Positions 15,168 to 23,124 of a stretch of DNA of 30,402 nt are shown one piece after another (positions within the stretch are counted from its first letter, which is position 1; each line of letters starts with the position of its first letter). The position numbers were made by a program, and so were the translations under genes. The DNA comes from an uncultured Oscillospiraceae bacterium (GTDB taxonomy: Bacteria > Bacillota > Clostridia > Oscillospirales > Oscillospiraceae): NCBI GenBank assembly GCA_910577915.1, contig CAJTOM010000024.1, positions 1 through 30,402 of the forward strand, read 5' to 3'. Under the pieces are notes generated by a model, which was not told the DNA's origin, made no database searches, and was given only the letters and a program-made list of their open reading frames with translations.

Positions 15168-16175
15168 ATGAGAGGAACCAGGCGCGGGTCCATAGTGGGA
15201 CGGAAAAGGACCGCCCATATCTGGCCGGTATGTTTGGCCCTATGCGCATTGCTGGCAACAGCCGGCTGTGGTGCAAACGGGGGAAACGCGGGGAAAGAGC
15301 CGCCTTTGGAGCCGGATCCCATAGAGGACATGGAGCCGCCCGCACCGCCTGAAATCGAGGAGCCCGAGGAGGAGAAGCTCCCTCCGGAGGAGGAGGGGAC
15401 CCCGGAGCCGGGGCAGGCCGGGGAGGCGAACATGGAAACCACGCCCGGCACGGAGGAAACACCTGATACAGAGGAGACGCCCGATACAGAGGCGGCGCCC
15501 CCTGGAAATTCTGTGAGCCCCGAAGTTCCCTCCGCCTCTTTCACCCAGGAGGGGCTGGACGAACTGGTGCAGGAGACCATCGACAGCATCATCACCCCGG
15601 ACATGACGCAGCTGGAGCAGGCCAAGGCGGTGTGGGACTTTACCAAGGGCGGCATCAGCTACACGGGCAAATCCGACAAGTCCAACTGGCAGGCCGGCGC
15701 CTATGAGGGGCTGAGCTCCCGGAAGGGCGACTGCTTTACCTACTATGCCGTCTCCCGGGCGCTGCTGACCGCCCTGGGCATCGACAATTTGGAGGTCCAG
15801 CGGGTGGGCGGCCCCACGTCCCACTACTGGAATCTGGTCAACTGCGGGGACGGCTGGTATCACTTCGACGCCACCCCCCGCAGCAGCAAGATGCCCTATT
15901 TCGTCAGCTTTATGTTTACCGATGAGGAGGCGGCGAATTACACCGCCCAGGCCGGACGGAACTACTACAGTTTCGACGGCTCCCTCTACCCGGAGCGGGC
16001 GGGCGGCGCGGCGGAGGAGCCGGCTGTCCCCGCAGCCGGTCCGGCGCCCGAAGCCCCGCCGGCGGAGGAGCCCCCGGTGGTCACGGACGCGGAGCCTGCG
16101 CTGCCGGAGGAGACGAACAGCGGCGCATTCCCCGCTGACGGCGCGGCGCTTCCCCCCGATACGGGAATGGAATAA
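15168..16175 (+). CDS. Transglutaminase-like lipoprotein
   Basis: The 335-residue protein has a charged N-terminus, a hydrophobic segment and an ATAGC lipobox, so it is probably lipid-anchored at Cys34 on the outer face of the membrane. A Pro/Glu/Thr-rich spacer (about 42-120, with short ETPDT repeats) leads to a transglutaminase/papain-like domain (125-270). Its triad is visible: Cys189 in RKGDCFTYY, His219 in PTSHYWNLV, Asp234 in WYHFDATP. An acidic Pro/Ala-rich tail follows. Such domains act as cysteine proteases, transpeptidases or amide-transfer enzymes on wall or protein substrates. ATG at 15168 follows AAGGAG by eight bases. It is the first gene of a seven-gene run ending with asnB, which suggests an envelope role; its substrate is unknown. 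Confidence 0.85.
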   Translation: MRGTRRGSIVGRKRTAHIWPVCLALCALLATAGCGANGGNAGKEPPLEPDPIEDMEPPAPPEIEEPEEEKLPPEEEGTPEPGQAGEANMETTPGTEETPDTEETPDTEAAPPGNSVSPEVPSASFTQEGLDELVQETIDSIITPDMTQLEQAKAVWDFTKGGISYTGKSDKSNWQAGAYEGLSSRKGDCFTYYAVSRALLTALGIDNLEVQRVGGPTSHYWNLVNCGDGWYHFDATPRSSKMPYFVSFMFTDEEAANYTAQAGRNYYSFDGSLYPERAGGAAEEPAVPAAGPAPEAPPAEEPPVVTDAEPALPEETNSGAFPADGAALPPDTGME

Positions 16176-16208
16176 AAAACCAGTGCAGGTGAAAGGAAAA
16201 TCCAACCT

Positions 16209-16781
16209 ATGAAATGTACATTGATTTCGGTGCTGCTTCTGGCCCTGCTCTTCACCCTGGCGGCCTGCGGCGGCAGCGAGGGCAAACCGTCTCCCCAGCC
16301 CCCGGACGCCGCCCCGCCCGCAGAGGGGACGGAGGCCCCCGACGCGCCGGCCGCTCCCGCGCCGGCAGCCGGCAGCGACTATGTTCCGACCTATCAAAAC
16401 TGCCCGCTGCCCATGAACGCGGAGTTTGCGCCGCTGCTGGACTTTCTGGGGGAGCCGGACAGCTACTTCGAAGCGGCCAGCTGCGCCTTTGACGGGCTGG
16501 ACAAGACCTATACCTACGCCGGTGTGGAGATCATTACGTACCCCGACGAGGAGAAGGACTATATCTCCAGCGTCCGCATTCTGGACAGCAGCGTCTCCAC
16601 TCCGGAGGGGATCACCATCGGCTCCACCCAGGAGGATGTAGCCGCCGCATACGGCGCGGATTTTCAGGAGCTCGGCAGACAGTACGTCTATGAGAACGGG
16701 GACGCCCAGCTCAGCATCCTTTTTGAGGACGGCGCGGCTATCTCCGTAGAGTATACGGCCCTCAATGACCTGCTGGGGTAA
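16209..16781 (+). CDS. Small secreted lipoprotein of unknown function
   Basis: The 190-residue protein has a clear lipoprotein signal: MKCTLISVLLLALLFTLAAC with lipidation at Cys20. A Pro/Ala-rich spacer (about 25-58) is followed by a compact domain (60-190). Its motifs GVEIITYPDEEKDYISSVRI and GITIGSTQEDVAAAYG recall small BamE/SmpA-like folds found as clostridial lipoprotein domains, where an ITIGxTxxDVxxxYG turn is common. The gene lies 33 bases after the transglutaminase-like lipoprotein and 9 bases before the adenylating ligase gene, so it is probably co-expressed with both. It could be a binding or scaffold protein for the surface-modification enzymes. No catalytic residues are evident. 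Confidence 0.8.
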   Translation: MKCTLISVLLLALLFTLAACGGSEGKPSPQPPDAAPPAEGTEAPDAPAAPAPAAGSDYVPTYQNCPLPMNAEFAPLLDFLGEPDSYFEAASCAFDGLDKTYTYAGVEIITYPDEEKDYISSVRILDSSVSTPEGITIGSTQEDVAAAYGADFQELGRQYVYENGDAQLSILFEDGAAISVEYTALNDLLG

Positions 16782-16790
16782 GGAGGGCGT

Positions 16791-18314
16791 ATGCACCATA
16801 ACATTCTCACCGATCTGAACCGCACCGCCCGGGAAAAGCCGGATAAGCTGGCCTTTTCCGACGGCGTGACCGGCCTGACCTTTCGGGAGCTCCACCGCCA
16901 GAGCCGCGCCGTGGGGACGTTTCTCCACCAAAGGGGCGTCTATCGAAAGCCCGTGGTCATCTTTATGGAGAAGTCCCCCCAGGAGGTGGCGGCTTTCTTC
17001 GGCACGGTCGCCGGCGGGTGCTTTTATGTGCCCATTGACGCGGAGATGCCCAGCGGGCGGATCCAGATGATCCTGGACAACGTGAAATCCCCCCTGGTGA
17101 TCTGCGACGGGCAGACGCTGGAGACCGCCGGGAGCTTCCGGCTGGAGGGCGCGGAGGCGGTGCTCTACGACGACGTCGCCGCGACAGAGCCGGACGACGA
17201 AGCCCTGGCGGACATCTATGACCGGGCCATCGACACGGACCCCATCTATATCGTCTTTACCTCCGGTTCCACGGGCATCCCCAAGGGGGTGGCCGCCTGC
17301 CACCGCTCGGTGCAGGACTACGTGGAACAGCTCTCGGAGGTTCTGGGCTTCGATGAGGATACGGTGTTCGGCAGTCAGACGCCCCTCTACTTTGACGCCT
17401 GCCTGAAAGAGGTCTATTCCACCATCCGCTATGGCGCCACCACCTACCTGATCCCCAAGAACCTGTTTTCAATCCCGGTGGCCCTGGTGGAGTATCTCAA
17501 CGAGCACCGGATCAACACCCTGTGCTGGGTTGTTTCCGCCCTGACCATGATCAGCGCTTTTTCCACCTTCGACGTGGTCAAGCCCCTGTATCTCCGGACG
17601 GTCGCCTTCGGCAGCGAGGTCTTCCCCCTCAAACAGCTGCGGCTGTGGCGGAAGGCCCTGCCGGACGTGTCCTTCACCAACCTGTACGGCCCCACCGAGG
17701 GCACCGGCATGTGCTGCTACTACCACGTTGAGCGGGAGTTTCAGGAGGGGGAGTCCATCCCCATCGGGCGGCCCTTCCCCAACCGGGAGATCCTGCTGCT
17801 CACCGGGGACGGCCGCCTGGCGGAGGCGGGGGAGGAGGGCGAGATCTGCATCCGCGGCACCACCCTGACCCTTGGGTACTATAACGACCCCGAGCGTACC
17901 ACGGCGGTCTTTGTGCAAAATCCGCTGCAAAGCGCCTACCCGGAGCAAATCTACCGCACCGGCGACATCGGGAAATACAACGAGGCGGGGGAGCTGCTCT
18001 TCGTCTCCAGGAAGGACTACCAGATCAAGCACATGGGCCACCGTGTGGAGCTGGGCGAGGTGGAGGTCAACGTATCCATGCTGCCCGGCGTGCAGATGGC
18101 GGCGTGTATCTACGATGAAAAGCGCGGGAAGATCGTTCTTTACTACGTGGGCGATACGGCGGAGGGGGAGCTGACGGCGGCGCTGAAGCAGAGGCTGCCC
18201 CGCTACATGCTGCCCAACCGGCTGATCCGCCTGGACCGGCTGCCGCAGACGTCAAACGGAAAGATTGACCGCGTGGGTCTGAAAAAACTGTATCTGGAGC
18301 CCGCGCACAAATAA
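16791..18314 (+). CDS. DltA-like amino acid adenylating ligase (AMP-binding enzyme)
   Basis: The 507-residue enzyme, equal in length to DltA, should activate an amino acid with ATP and load it onto a carrier protein. Adenylation motifs are in order: YIVFTSGSTGIPKGV (153-167), FDACLKEVY with Asp202 placed to bind an alpha-amino group, NLYGPTEGT (298-306), YRTGD (388-392), KDYQIKHMGHRVELGE (408-423) and the catalytic-lysine motif SNGKIDR (Lys491). These fit an amino acid rather than a fatty or aryl acid. D-alanine is the family default, but the pocket is not identical to DltA and the substrate is open. It starts four bases after AAGGAGG, nine bases from the previous gene. Its TAA overlaps an upstream in-frame ATG of the carrier protein gene. 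No membrane segment is seen. Confidence 0.88.
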   Translation: MHHNILTDLNRTAREKPDKLAFSDGVTGLTFRELHRQSRAVGTFLHQRGVYRKPVVIFMEKSPQEVAAFFGTVAGGCFYVPIDAEMPSGRIQMILDNVKSPLVICDGQTLETAGSFRLEGAEAVLYDDVAATEPDDEALADIYDRAIDTDPIYIVFTSGSTGIPKGVAACHRSVQDYVEQLSEVLGFDEDTVFGSQTPLYFDACLKEVYSTIRYGATTYLIPKNLFSIPVALVEYLNEHRINTLCWVVSALTMISAFSTFDVVKPLYLRTVAFGSEVFPLKQLRLWRKALPDVSFTNLYGPTEGTGMCCYYHVEREFQEGESIPIGRPFPNREILLLTGDGRLAEAGEEGEICIRGTTLTLGYYNDPERTTAVFVQNPLQSAYPEQIYRTGDIGKYNEAGELLFVSRKDYQIKHMGHRVELGEVEVNVSMLPGVQMAACIYDEKRGKIVLYYVGDTAEGELTAALKQRLPRYMLPNRLIRLDRLPQTSNGKIDRVGLKKLYLEPAHK

Positions 18315-18343
18315 TGGAAACAGATGAACGGAGGAAAACCATC

Positions 18344-18574
18344 ATGGAAGAACTGCTGAATATCCTGCGGGAGATGCACCCGGATGTGGATTTTGAGAAC
18401 GAGGAGCACCTGATTGACAACGGGATCCTGGACTCCATGGACATCGTCAGCCTCATCACGGAGATTGGGGAGGGGTTCGACGTGACCATCACCGCCGCGG
18501 ACATCATACCCGCCAACTTCAACTCCGCCAAGGCGCTGTACGCGCTCATCCAGAGGCTGGAAGACGAGGCGTGA
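18344..18574 (+). CDS. Acyl/aminoacyl carrier protein, DltC-like
   Basis: This 76-residue acidic protein has the carrier-protein core GILDSMDIVSLI, where Ser31 receives 4'-phosphopantetheine. Length and motif match DltC (about 78 residues) better than fatty-acid ACP, which has DSLD. It would carry the aminoacyl thioester made by the preceding ligase to the MBOAT protein at the membrane. ATG at 18344 is preferred since GGAGGA (18330-18335) lies eight bases upstream; an ATG at 18314 overlapping the ligase stop would add ten residues and has no clear ribosome site of its own. Confidence 0.88.
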   Translation: MEELLNILREMHPDVDFENEEHLIDNGILDSMDIVSLITEIGEGFDVTITAADIIPANFNSAKALYALIQRLEDEA

Positions 18575-18580
18575 CCGCCC

Positions 18581-20170
18581 ATGCTGTTCACATCGTATGA
18601 GTTCCTGGGGTTCCTGGCAGCGCTGTTTCTGCTCTACTACGTCCTGCCGAAGCGCTGCCAGTGGATCCTCCTGCTGGCCGGCAGCTATGGGTTCTACTTT
18701 GCGGCCAGGCCGGCTTTCCTGCTCTATATTCTGGCCACTACCGTCACAACATGGTTTGCCGCATGCCGGATTGGGGACAACCTCACCCGGCAGCGCGCGT
18801 ATTTGAAAGAACATACGGCGGAGCTGGACCGCGAGGCAAAAAAGGCCTACAAAAAGGGAGAAGAGGGCATTCGCCGGAGGTGGATGGCCGTCTGCCTGCT
18901 GGTGAATCTGGGCATTCTGGCGGTGGTCAAGTACACCAACTTTGCGATCTCCAACGTCAACGGCCTTCTCTCTCTTTTCGGCGGGGAGGAATTGCCGCTG
19001 GCGAATCTGATCCTGCCGCTGGGCATCTCTTTTTATACCTTCCAGGCGGTGGGCTATCTGATCGACGTTTACCGGGGGACGGTGCCGGCAGAGCGGAACC
19101 TCCCCCGCTTTGCCTTGTTTATCTCCTTCTTCCCGCAGCTGATCCAGGGGCCCATCAGCCGCTACGGGGATCTGTCCCGGACGCTGTATAAGCCCCATGA
19201 CTTTGACGGGAGGCAGGTCTGCTTCGGCCTCCAGCGGATGCTGTGGGGGTATTTCAAAAAACTGGTAGTGGCCGACCGAGTGCTGGCCGCCGTTGTGACC
19301 ATCGTGGGCGAGCCGGATGTATACCAGGGCGCGTATATTCTGGCGGGGATGGTTTTCTACACCCTTCAGCTCTACGCAGACTTCACCGGCGGCATCGACA
19401 TGACCATCGGCATCGCGCAGGTGCTGGGGATCACGGTGCAGGAAAACTTTATCCGGCCCTATTTTTCCAAGTCCCTGAAGGAGTACTGGCGGCGCTGGCA
19501 TGTCTCCATGAGCAGCTGGTTCCGGGATTACCTGTTCTATCCGGTCTCCACCTCCAAGGTGATGCAGAAGGTTACCCGCCTTGCCAAAGCCCGTCTGGGC
19601 GAAAAGGCGGGCAGGCGGCTGCCGGTGTATCTGTCCATGTTTGTGGTCTGGTTCGCAACCGGCGTGTGGCACGGGGCGAGCTGGAATTTTATTGTCTGGG
19701 GCCTCGCCAACTGGGTGGTGCTGATGGTCTCGGAGGAGCTGGAGCCGCTGTATGCGAAATTCCATCAGCGGTACGCGGTGCGGGGGAAGCGCTGGTACAG
19801 GCTGTTTCAGGTGGGGCGGCTCTTCCTGCTGGTCTGTATCCTGAACCTGTTTGATTGTTACCCGTCCCTGTCCCTGACCTTCGGGGCCTTCGCCTCCATC
19901 TTTACCGCGGGGAACTGGCAGGTGCTGTGGGACGGCTCCCTGCTGGCGCTGGGACTGTCGGCGCTGGACTACGGAATCCTTGCGGCCGGCGTGGCGCTGA
20001 TGCTGCTGGTGAGCCTCTCCCAGCGCAGCGGAAGCGTCCGCGAGAAAATCGCAAAAAGGCCCTACGCACTCCGGTTCGCGCTGTGGTACGGCCTGTTTCT
20101 GATCGTGCTGCTGATGGGGATCTACGGCGTGGGCTATGATGCCAGCCAGTTTATCTACAATCAATTCTAG
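18581..20170 (+). CDS. MBOAT-family membrane O-acyltransferase (DltB/AlgI-like)
   Basis: The 529-residue polytopic membrane protein has the MBOAT signature. It includes LILPLGISFYTFQAVGYLID, FFPQLIQGPISRY, LYADFTGGIDMTIGIAQVLG, KEYWRRWHVSMSSWFRDYLF with His307, and TGVWHGASWNFIVWG with His364, the usual catalytic histidine. DltB and AlgI relatives move an acyl group across or at the membrane onto an extracellular polymer. With ligase and carrier genes directly upstream, the donor is probably the aminoacyl-carrier protein. It is somewhat longer than DltB (about 400), nearer to AlgI (about 500). A charged cytosolic loop lies at about 75-105. It starts six bases after the carrier gene with a weak ribosome site, consistent with coupling. 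Confidence 0.92.
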   Translation: MLFTSYEFLGFLAALFLLYYVLPKRCQWILLLAGSYGFYFAARPAFLLYILATTVTTWFAACRIGDNLTRQRAYLKEHTAELDREAKKAYKKGEEGIRRRWMAVCLLVNLGILAVVKYTNFAISNVNGLLSLFGGEELPLANLILPLGISFYTFQAVGYLIDVYRGTVPAERNLPRFALFISFFPQLIQGPISRYGDLSRTLYKPHDFDGRQVCFGLQRMLWGYFKKLVVADRVLAAVVTIVGEPDVYQGAYILAGMVFYTLQLYADFTGGIDMTIGIAQVLGITVQENFIRPYFSKSLKEYWRRWHVSMSSWFRDYLFYPVSTSKVMQKVTRLAKARLGEKAGRRLPVYLSMFVVWFATGVWHGASWNFIVWGLANWVVLMVSEELEPLYAKFHQRYAVRGKRWYRLFQVGRLFLLVCILNLFDCYPSLSLTFGAFASIFTAGNWQVLWDGSLLALGLSALDYGILAAGVALMLLVSLSQRSGSVREKIAKRPYALRFALWYGLFLIVLLMGIYGVGYDASQFIYNQF

Positions 20171-20185
20171 CGAGGAGTAATACCC

Positions 20186-21226
20186 ATGAGACGGGCTATG
20201 AAAATCATTTTGTCGGCTCTGATCGTCCTGGGCAGCCTGTTCCTTCTGCAAAGACTGCTGATGCCCAAGTATGTGGACGGCGTGATAGAGGGGGCCTTCA
20301 TAGCAGAATATTACCGGGATGTAAAGGATCACGACGTCATCTTTGTGGGGGATTGCGAGGTATATGAAAACTTCTCCCCCGCCGTTCTCTGGCAGGAGTA
20401 CGGGATCAACAGCTACATCCGGGGCAGCGCGGAGCAGTATATCTGGCAGTCCTACTATCTGCTGGAGGACACCCTGCGCTACGAGACGCCCAAGGCCGTG
20501 GTCTTCAATATTCAGTCCCTCCAGTTCAGCGAATCCCAGCGGGAGGCCTATAACCGCATGACGCTGGAGGGCATGGAGTGGTCCCCGGTGAAGGTGAAAG
20601 CCATTCTGGCCTCCATGAAGCCGGAGGAGCGGTTCTTGGACTACGTATTCCCCATTCTGCGCTACCACTCCCGCTGGAGCGAGCTGACGGCTTCGGACGC
20701 GGCGTATATGTTCAAAACGAAGCCCGTCTCCTTCAACGGCTACTATATGCGGGTGGATGTCCGGGCGGCGGAGAGCGTACCGGAGGGCAAGCCCCTGGCG
20801 GACTACAGCTTTGGGGACAACGCGTGGAAGTACCTGGACATGATGGTGGAGCTGTGCGAGGAGAAGGGCATTGCGCTGATTCTCATCAAAGCGCCCAGCC
20901 TTTACCCCTACTGGTACCCCCAGTGGGAGGAGCAGGTGGAGGCCTACGCGGCGGAAAAGAATCTGCCCTATATCAACTTCCTGGATATTCAGGAGGAAAC
21001 GGGGATCGACTACACCACCGACACCTATGACGGCGGCCTGCACATGAACCTCTCCGGCGCAGAGAAGCTGTCCCGGTATATGGGGCGGTATCTGCTCGAC
21101 GAGGCCGGCATCCCGAACCGCAGCGGCGAGGCGGAGCTGGCCGGGCGCTGGGAGAAAAAGCTGGCCGCATACGAGGCGGAGAAGCGGGCCCAGTATGAAT
21201 ATTATGGTATGACAGAGGAGGACTGA
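20186..21226 (+). CDS. Membrane-anchored SGNH/DltD-like protein with Cys in place of the nucleophile Ser
   Basis: The 346-residue protein has one N-terminal membrane anchor (about 5-25) and an extracellular SGNH-hydrolase-like domain. The block I motif reads VIFVGDCEVYENFSP, so Cys57 stands where GDS or GSS normally supplies serine. The distal block DGGLHMNLSGAEKLS supplies Asp282 and His286. DltD and AlgJ/AlgX proteins partner MBOAT acyltransferases and complete transfer to the polymer; that role fits here. The motif GDCE may be normal for this clostridial subfamily, giving a thioester intermediate rather than an ester; this is inference. Ribosome site GAGGAG is eight bases before ATG. The next gene starts two bases after its stop. 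Confidence 0.82.
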   Translation: MRRAMKIILSALIVLGSLFLLQRLLMPKYVDGVIEGAFIAEYYRDVKDHDVIFVGDCEVYENFSPAVLWQEYGINSYIRGSAEQYIWQSYYLLEDTLRYETPKAVVFNIQSLQFSESQREAYNRMTLEGMEWSPVKVKAILASMKPEERFLDYVFPILRYHSRWSELTASDAAYMFKTKPVSFNGYYMRVDVRAAESVPEGKPLADYSFGDNAWKYLDMMVELCEEKGIALILIKAPSLYPYWYPQWEEQVEAYAAEKNLPYINFLDIQEETGIDYTTDTYDGGLHMNLSGAEKLSRYMGRYLLDEAGIPNRSGEAELAGRWEKKLAAYEAEKRAQYEYYGMTEED

Positions 21227-21228
21227 CT

Positions 21229-23070
21229 GTGTGTGCCATTTGCGGAGTGCTTGACTGGAAGAGCCAGAAGGAAATTGAGAGAGAGGATATTCTGCGGATG
21301 CAGGCGGCCCTCCGCCATCGGGGACCGGACGGCAGCGGTATGCTGATGCGAAAGGGCGCCGCCCTGGGGTTTGACCGGCTGAGCTTTCTGGATCTGGAGG
21401 GCGGCATGCAGCCGCTCCAGAACGAGGACGGGGACATCGCCATGGTCTGCAACGGGGAGGTATTCAACTTCCCGGAGCTGCGGCAGGAGCTGGAGGCCAA
21501 GGGGCACCGCTTCCGCACAAGGACAGATGTGGAGGTCATCCTGCACCTCTACGAGGAGGAGGGGCTGGACTTCCCCAAACGGCTGAACGGCCAGTTTGCC
21601 GTCGCGCTGTACGACGAGAAGCGGGGCCAGCTGCTGCTGGTGCGGGATCAGGCGGGGATCTGCCCGCTGTTTTATACGGTCTCCGGAGGACAGGTGATCT
21701 TCGCCTCCGAGATCAAGGGAATTCTGGAGTACCCCGGGGTGGAGCGGCGGCTGAACCTGAAGGCTGTGGATCAACTGATGAATTTCCCCGGCGTGGTCTC
21801 CCCCACCACCTTTTTTGACGGCATCTACTCCCTCCGGGGCGGGCACATGCTCCAGATCCGGCCGGGAGAGGCGATCCGGGATCTGGAATACTGGGATCTG
21901 TGCTACAGCGCCGGGGCGGAGGAGGACCGGGGCGAGGCCTACTATGTGGAGCGCCTGCGGGAGCTGCTCAAGGACGCCATCTCGCGGCGGCTGGTGGCGG
22001 ACGTGCCCATTGGCTTCTATATTTCCGGCGGGCTGGACAGCTCTGTTGTGGCGTGCTATATCGGGAAATACCTGCTCAACAGCTATTACTCCTTCTCCGC
22101 GGAAATCGCGGGGGAGCTGGATGAGAACCGGTTCCAGCAGATCGTCCACGACTACGTGCGGTCCACCCACTACAGGACGGTTATCACCGAGGAGGAGCTG
22201 TGGGCCAACCTCTCGAAGGTGATCTTCCATGCGGAGTCCGGGGTGAAGGAGAGCTATGACGTGGCCGCCTATATGCTCTCCGGGCTGGTCAGGGAATCCC
22301 CGGCCAGGGCGGTTCTGACGGGGCAGGGCTCCGATGAGTTCTTCTGCGGCTATGTGGGCTATATGGTGGATCTGTTCCGGGGGATGCAGAAGGATAAGAT
22401 GACCCCGGAGGAGCTGGCGCTGAATGAGAAGCTGTGGGGCGACCCCTGCTTCCGGTTCGAGCGAAACCACCCCGAGCTGCGAAAGATCCATCAGAAGGTC
22501 TACAGCAGGGACGTCTGGGGGCAGATCGACCGCTTTTCTGCGCTGGCGGAGAGCCCGGTGAACGTGGACCGGCTGCGGGGGCTCAGCACCCAGAAGCGCC
22601 GGTCCTATATCGACAGCAAGCTGCGCCTGGCGGATCACCTGCTGGGGGAGCACGGGGACCGGATGTTCTTCTCCCACTCCGTGGAGGGGCGGCACCCCTT
22701 CCTGGACATGGAGCTGCTGCAGTTCGTGCAGACGATTCCGGATAAGTACAAGCTCAACGGCACCAACGAGAAATATATCCTGAAGAAGGCCGCCCAGGGG
22801 ATCGTACCCGACGAGATCCTCAAGCGCAAGAAATTCCCCTTCCAGGCGCCCGGCATGTCCGCCATGGTGAAGTGCTCCAGCGGGCGGCTGGAGTTCCTCA
22901 GTGACGAGCTGCTGAAAAAGTACGGCGTCTTTGACGTGGACTATGTACACGAGCTGCTGAAGCTCTACAGCCGGAGTGATTTCAAGCTGATGGGTGCCTA
23001 TGAGATTGACTACCTGCTGATTGTTATGACGGTGACGATGCTGTGCGAGACCTACAGACTGACGGTATAG
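21229..23070 (+). CDS. asnB: Asparagine-synthase-family glutamine amidotransferase
   Basis: The 613-residue protein has a complete class II glutaminase domain: nucleophile Cys2 exposed after Met removal, RHRGPDG, CNGEVFN and TDVEVILH. The synthetase domain has the ATP pyrophosphatase loop YISGGLDSS (264-272). It should use glutamine ammonia to amidate an AMP-activated carboxylate. The loop normally read GEGSDE is GQGSDE here, putting Gln366 at the position of the strictly conserved Glu348 of E. coli AsnB, which favours a substrate other than free aspartate. Paralogs such as B. subtilis AsnB and corynebacterial LtsA amidate peptidoglycan precursors. The start is GTG at 21229, seven bases after AGAGGAGG; placing Cys as residue 2 requires this start. 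It is the last gene before the terminator. Confidence 0.9.
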   Translation: MCAICGVLDWKSQKEIEREDILRMQAALRHRGPDGSGMLMRKGAALGFDRLSFLDLEGGMQPLQNEDGDIAMVCNGEVFNFPELRQELEAKGHRFRTRTDVEVILHLYEEEGLDFPKRLNGQFAVALYDEKRGQLLLVRDQAGICPLFYTVSGGQVIFASEIKGILEYPGVERRLNLKAVDQLMNFPGVVSPTTFFDGIYSLRGGHMLQIRPGEAIRDLEYWDLCYSAGAEEDRGEAYYVERLRELLKDAISRRLVADVPIGFYISGGLDSSVVACYIGKYLLNSYYSFSAEIAGELDENRFQQIVHDYVRSTHYRTVITEEELWANLSKVIFHAESGVKESYDVAAYMLSGLVRESPARAVLTGQGSDEFFCGYVGYMVDLFRGMQKDKMTPEELALNEKLWGDPCFRFERNHPELRKIHQKVYSRDVWGQIDRFSALAESPVNVDRLRGLSTQKRRSYIDSKLRLADHLLGEHGDRMFFSHSVEGRHPFLDMELLQFVQTIPDKYKLNGTNEKYILKKAAQGIVPDEILKRKKFPFQAPGMSAMVKCSSGRLEFLSDELLKKYGVFDVDYVHELLKLYSRSDFKLMGAYEIDYLLIVMTVTMLCETYRLTV

Positions 23071-23088
23071 GGAACCAGGGCAAAAAAA

Positions 23089-23119
23089 CTCCCCCGGATC
23101 GGACGGATCCGGGGGAGAA
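23089..23119. terminator. Bidirectional intrinsic terminator between asnB and the NlpC/P60 gene
   Basis: CTCCCCCGGATC (23089-23100) pairs perfectly with 23106-23117 around a 5-base loop. On the minus strand a T7 run follows immediately (23082-23088 as plus-strand A's), ideal for the NlpC/P60 gene. On the plus strand the tail is a weaker AATTCGTTTATT. Confidence 0.9.
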
Positions 23120-23124
23120 TTCGT

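Noticed and set aside
18203..21043. 946-codon open frame on the minus strand across the carrier, MBOAT and SGNH genes
   Set aside because: It spans several real genes on the other strand, has no ribosome site and shows no recognisable motif.
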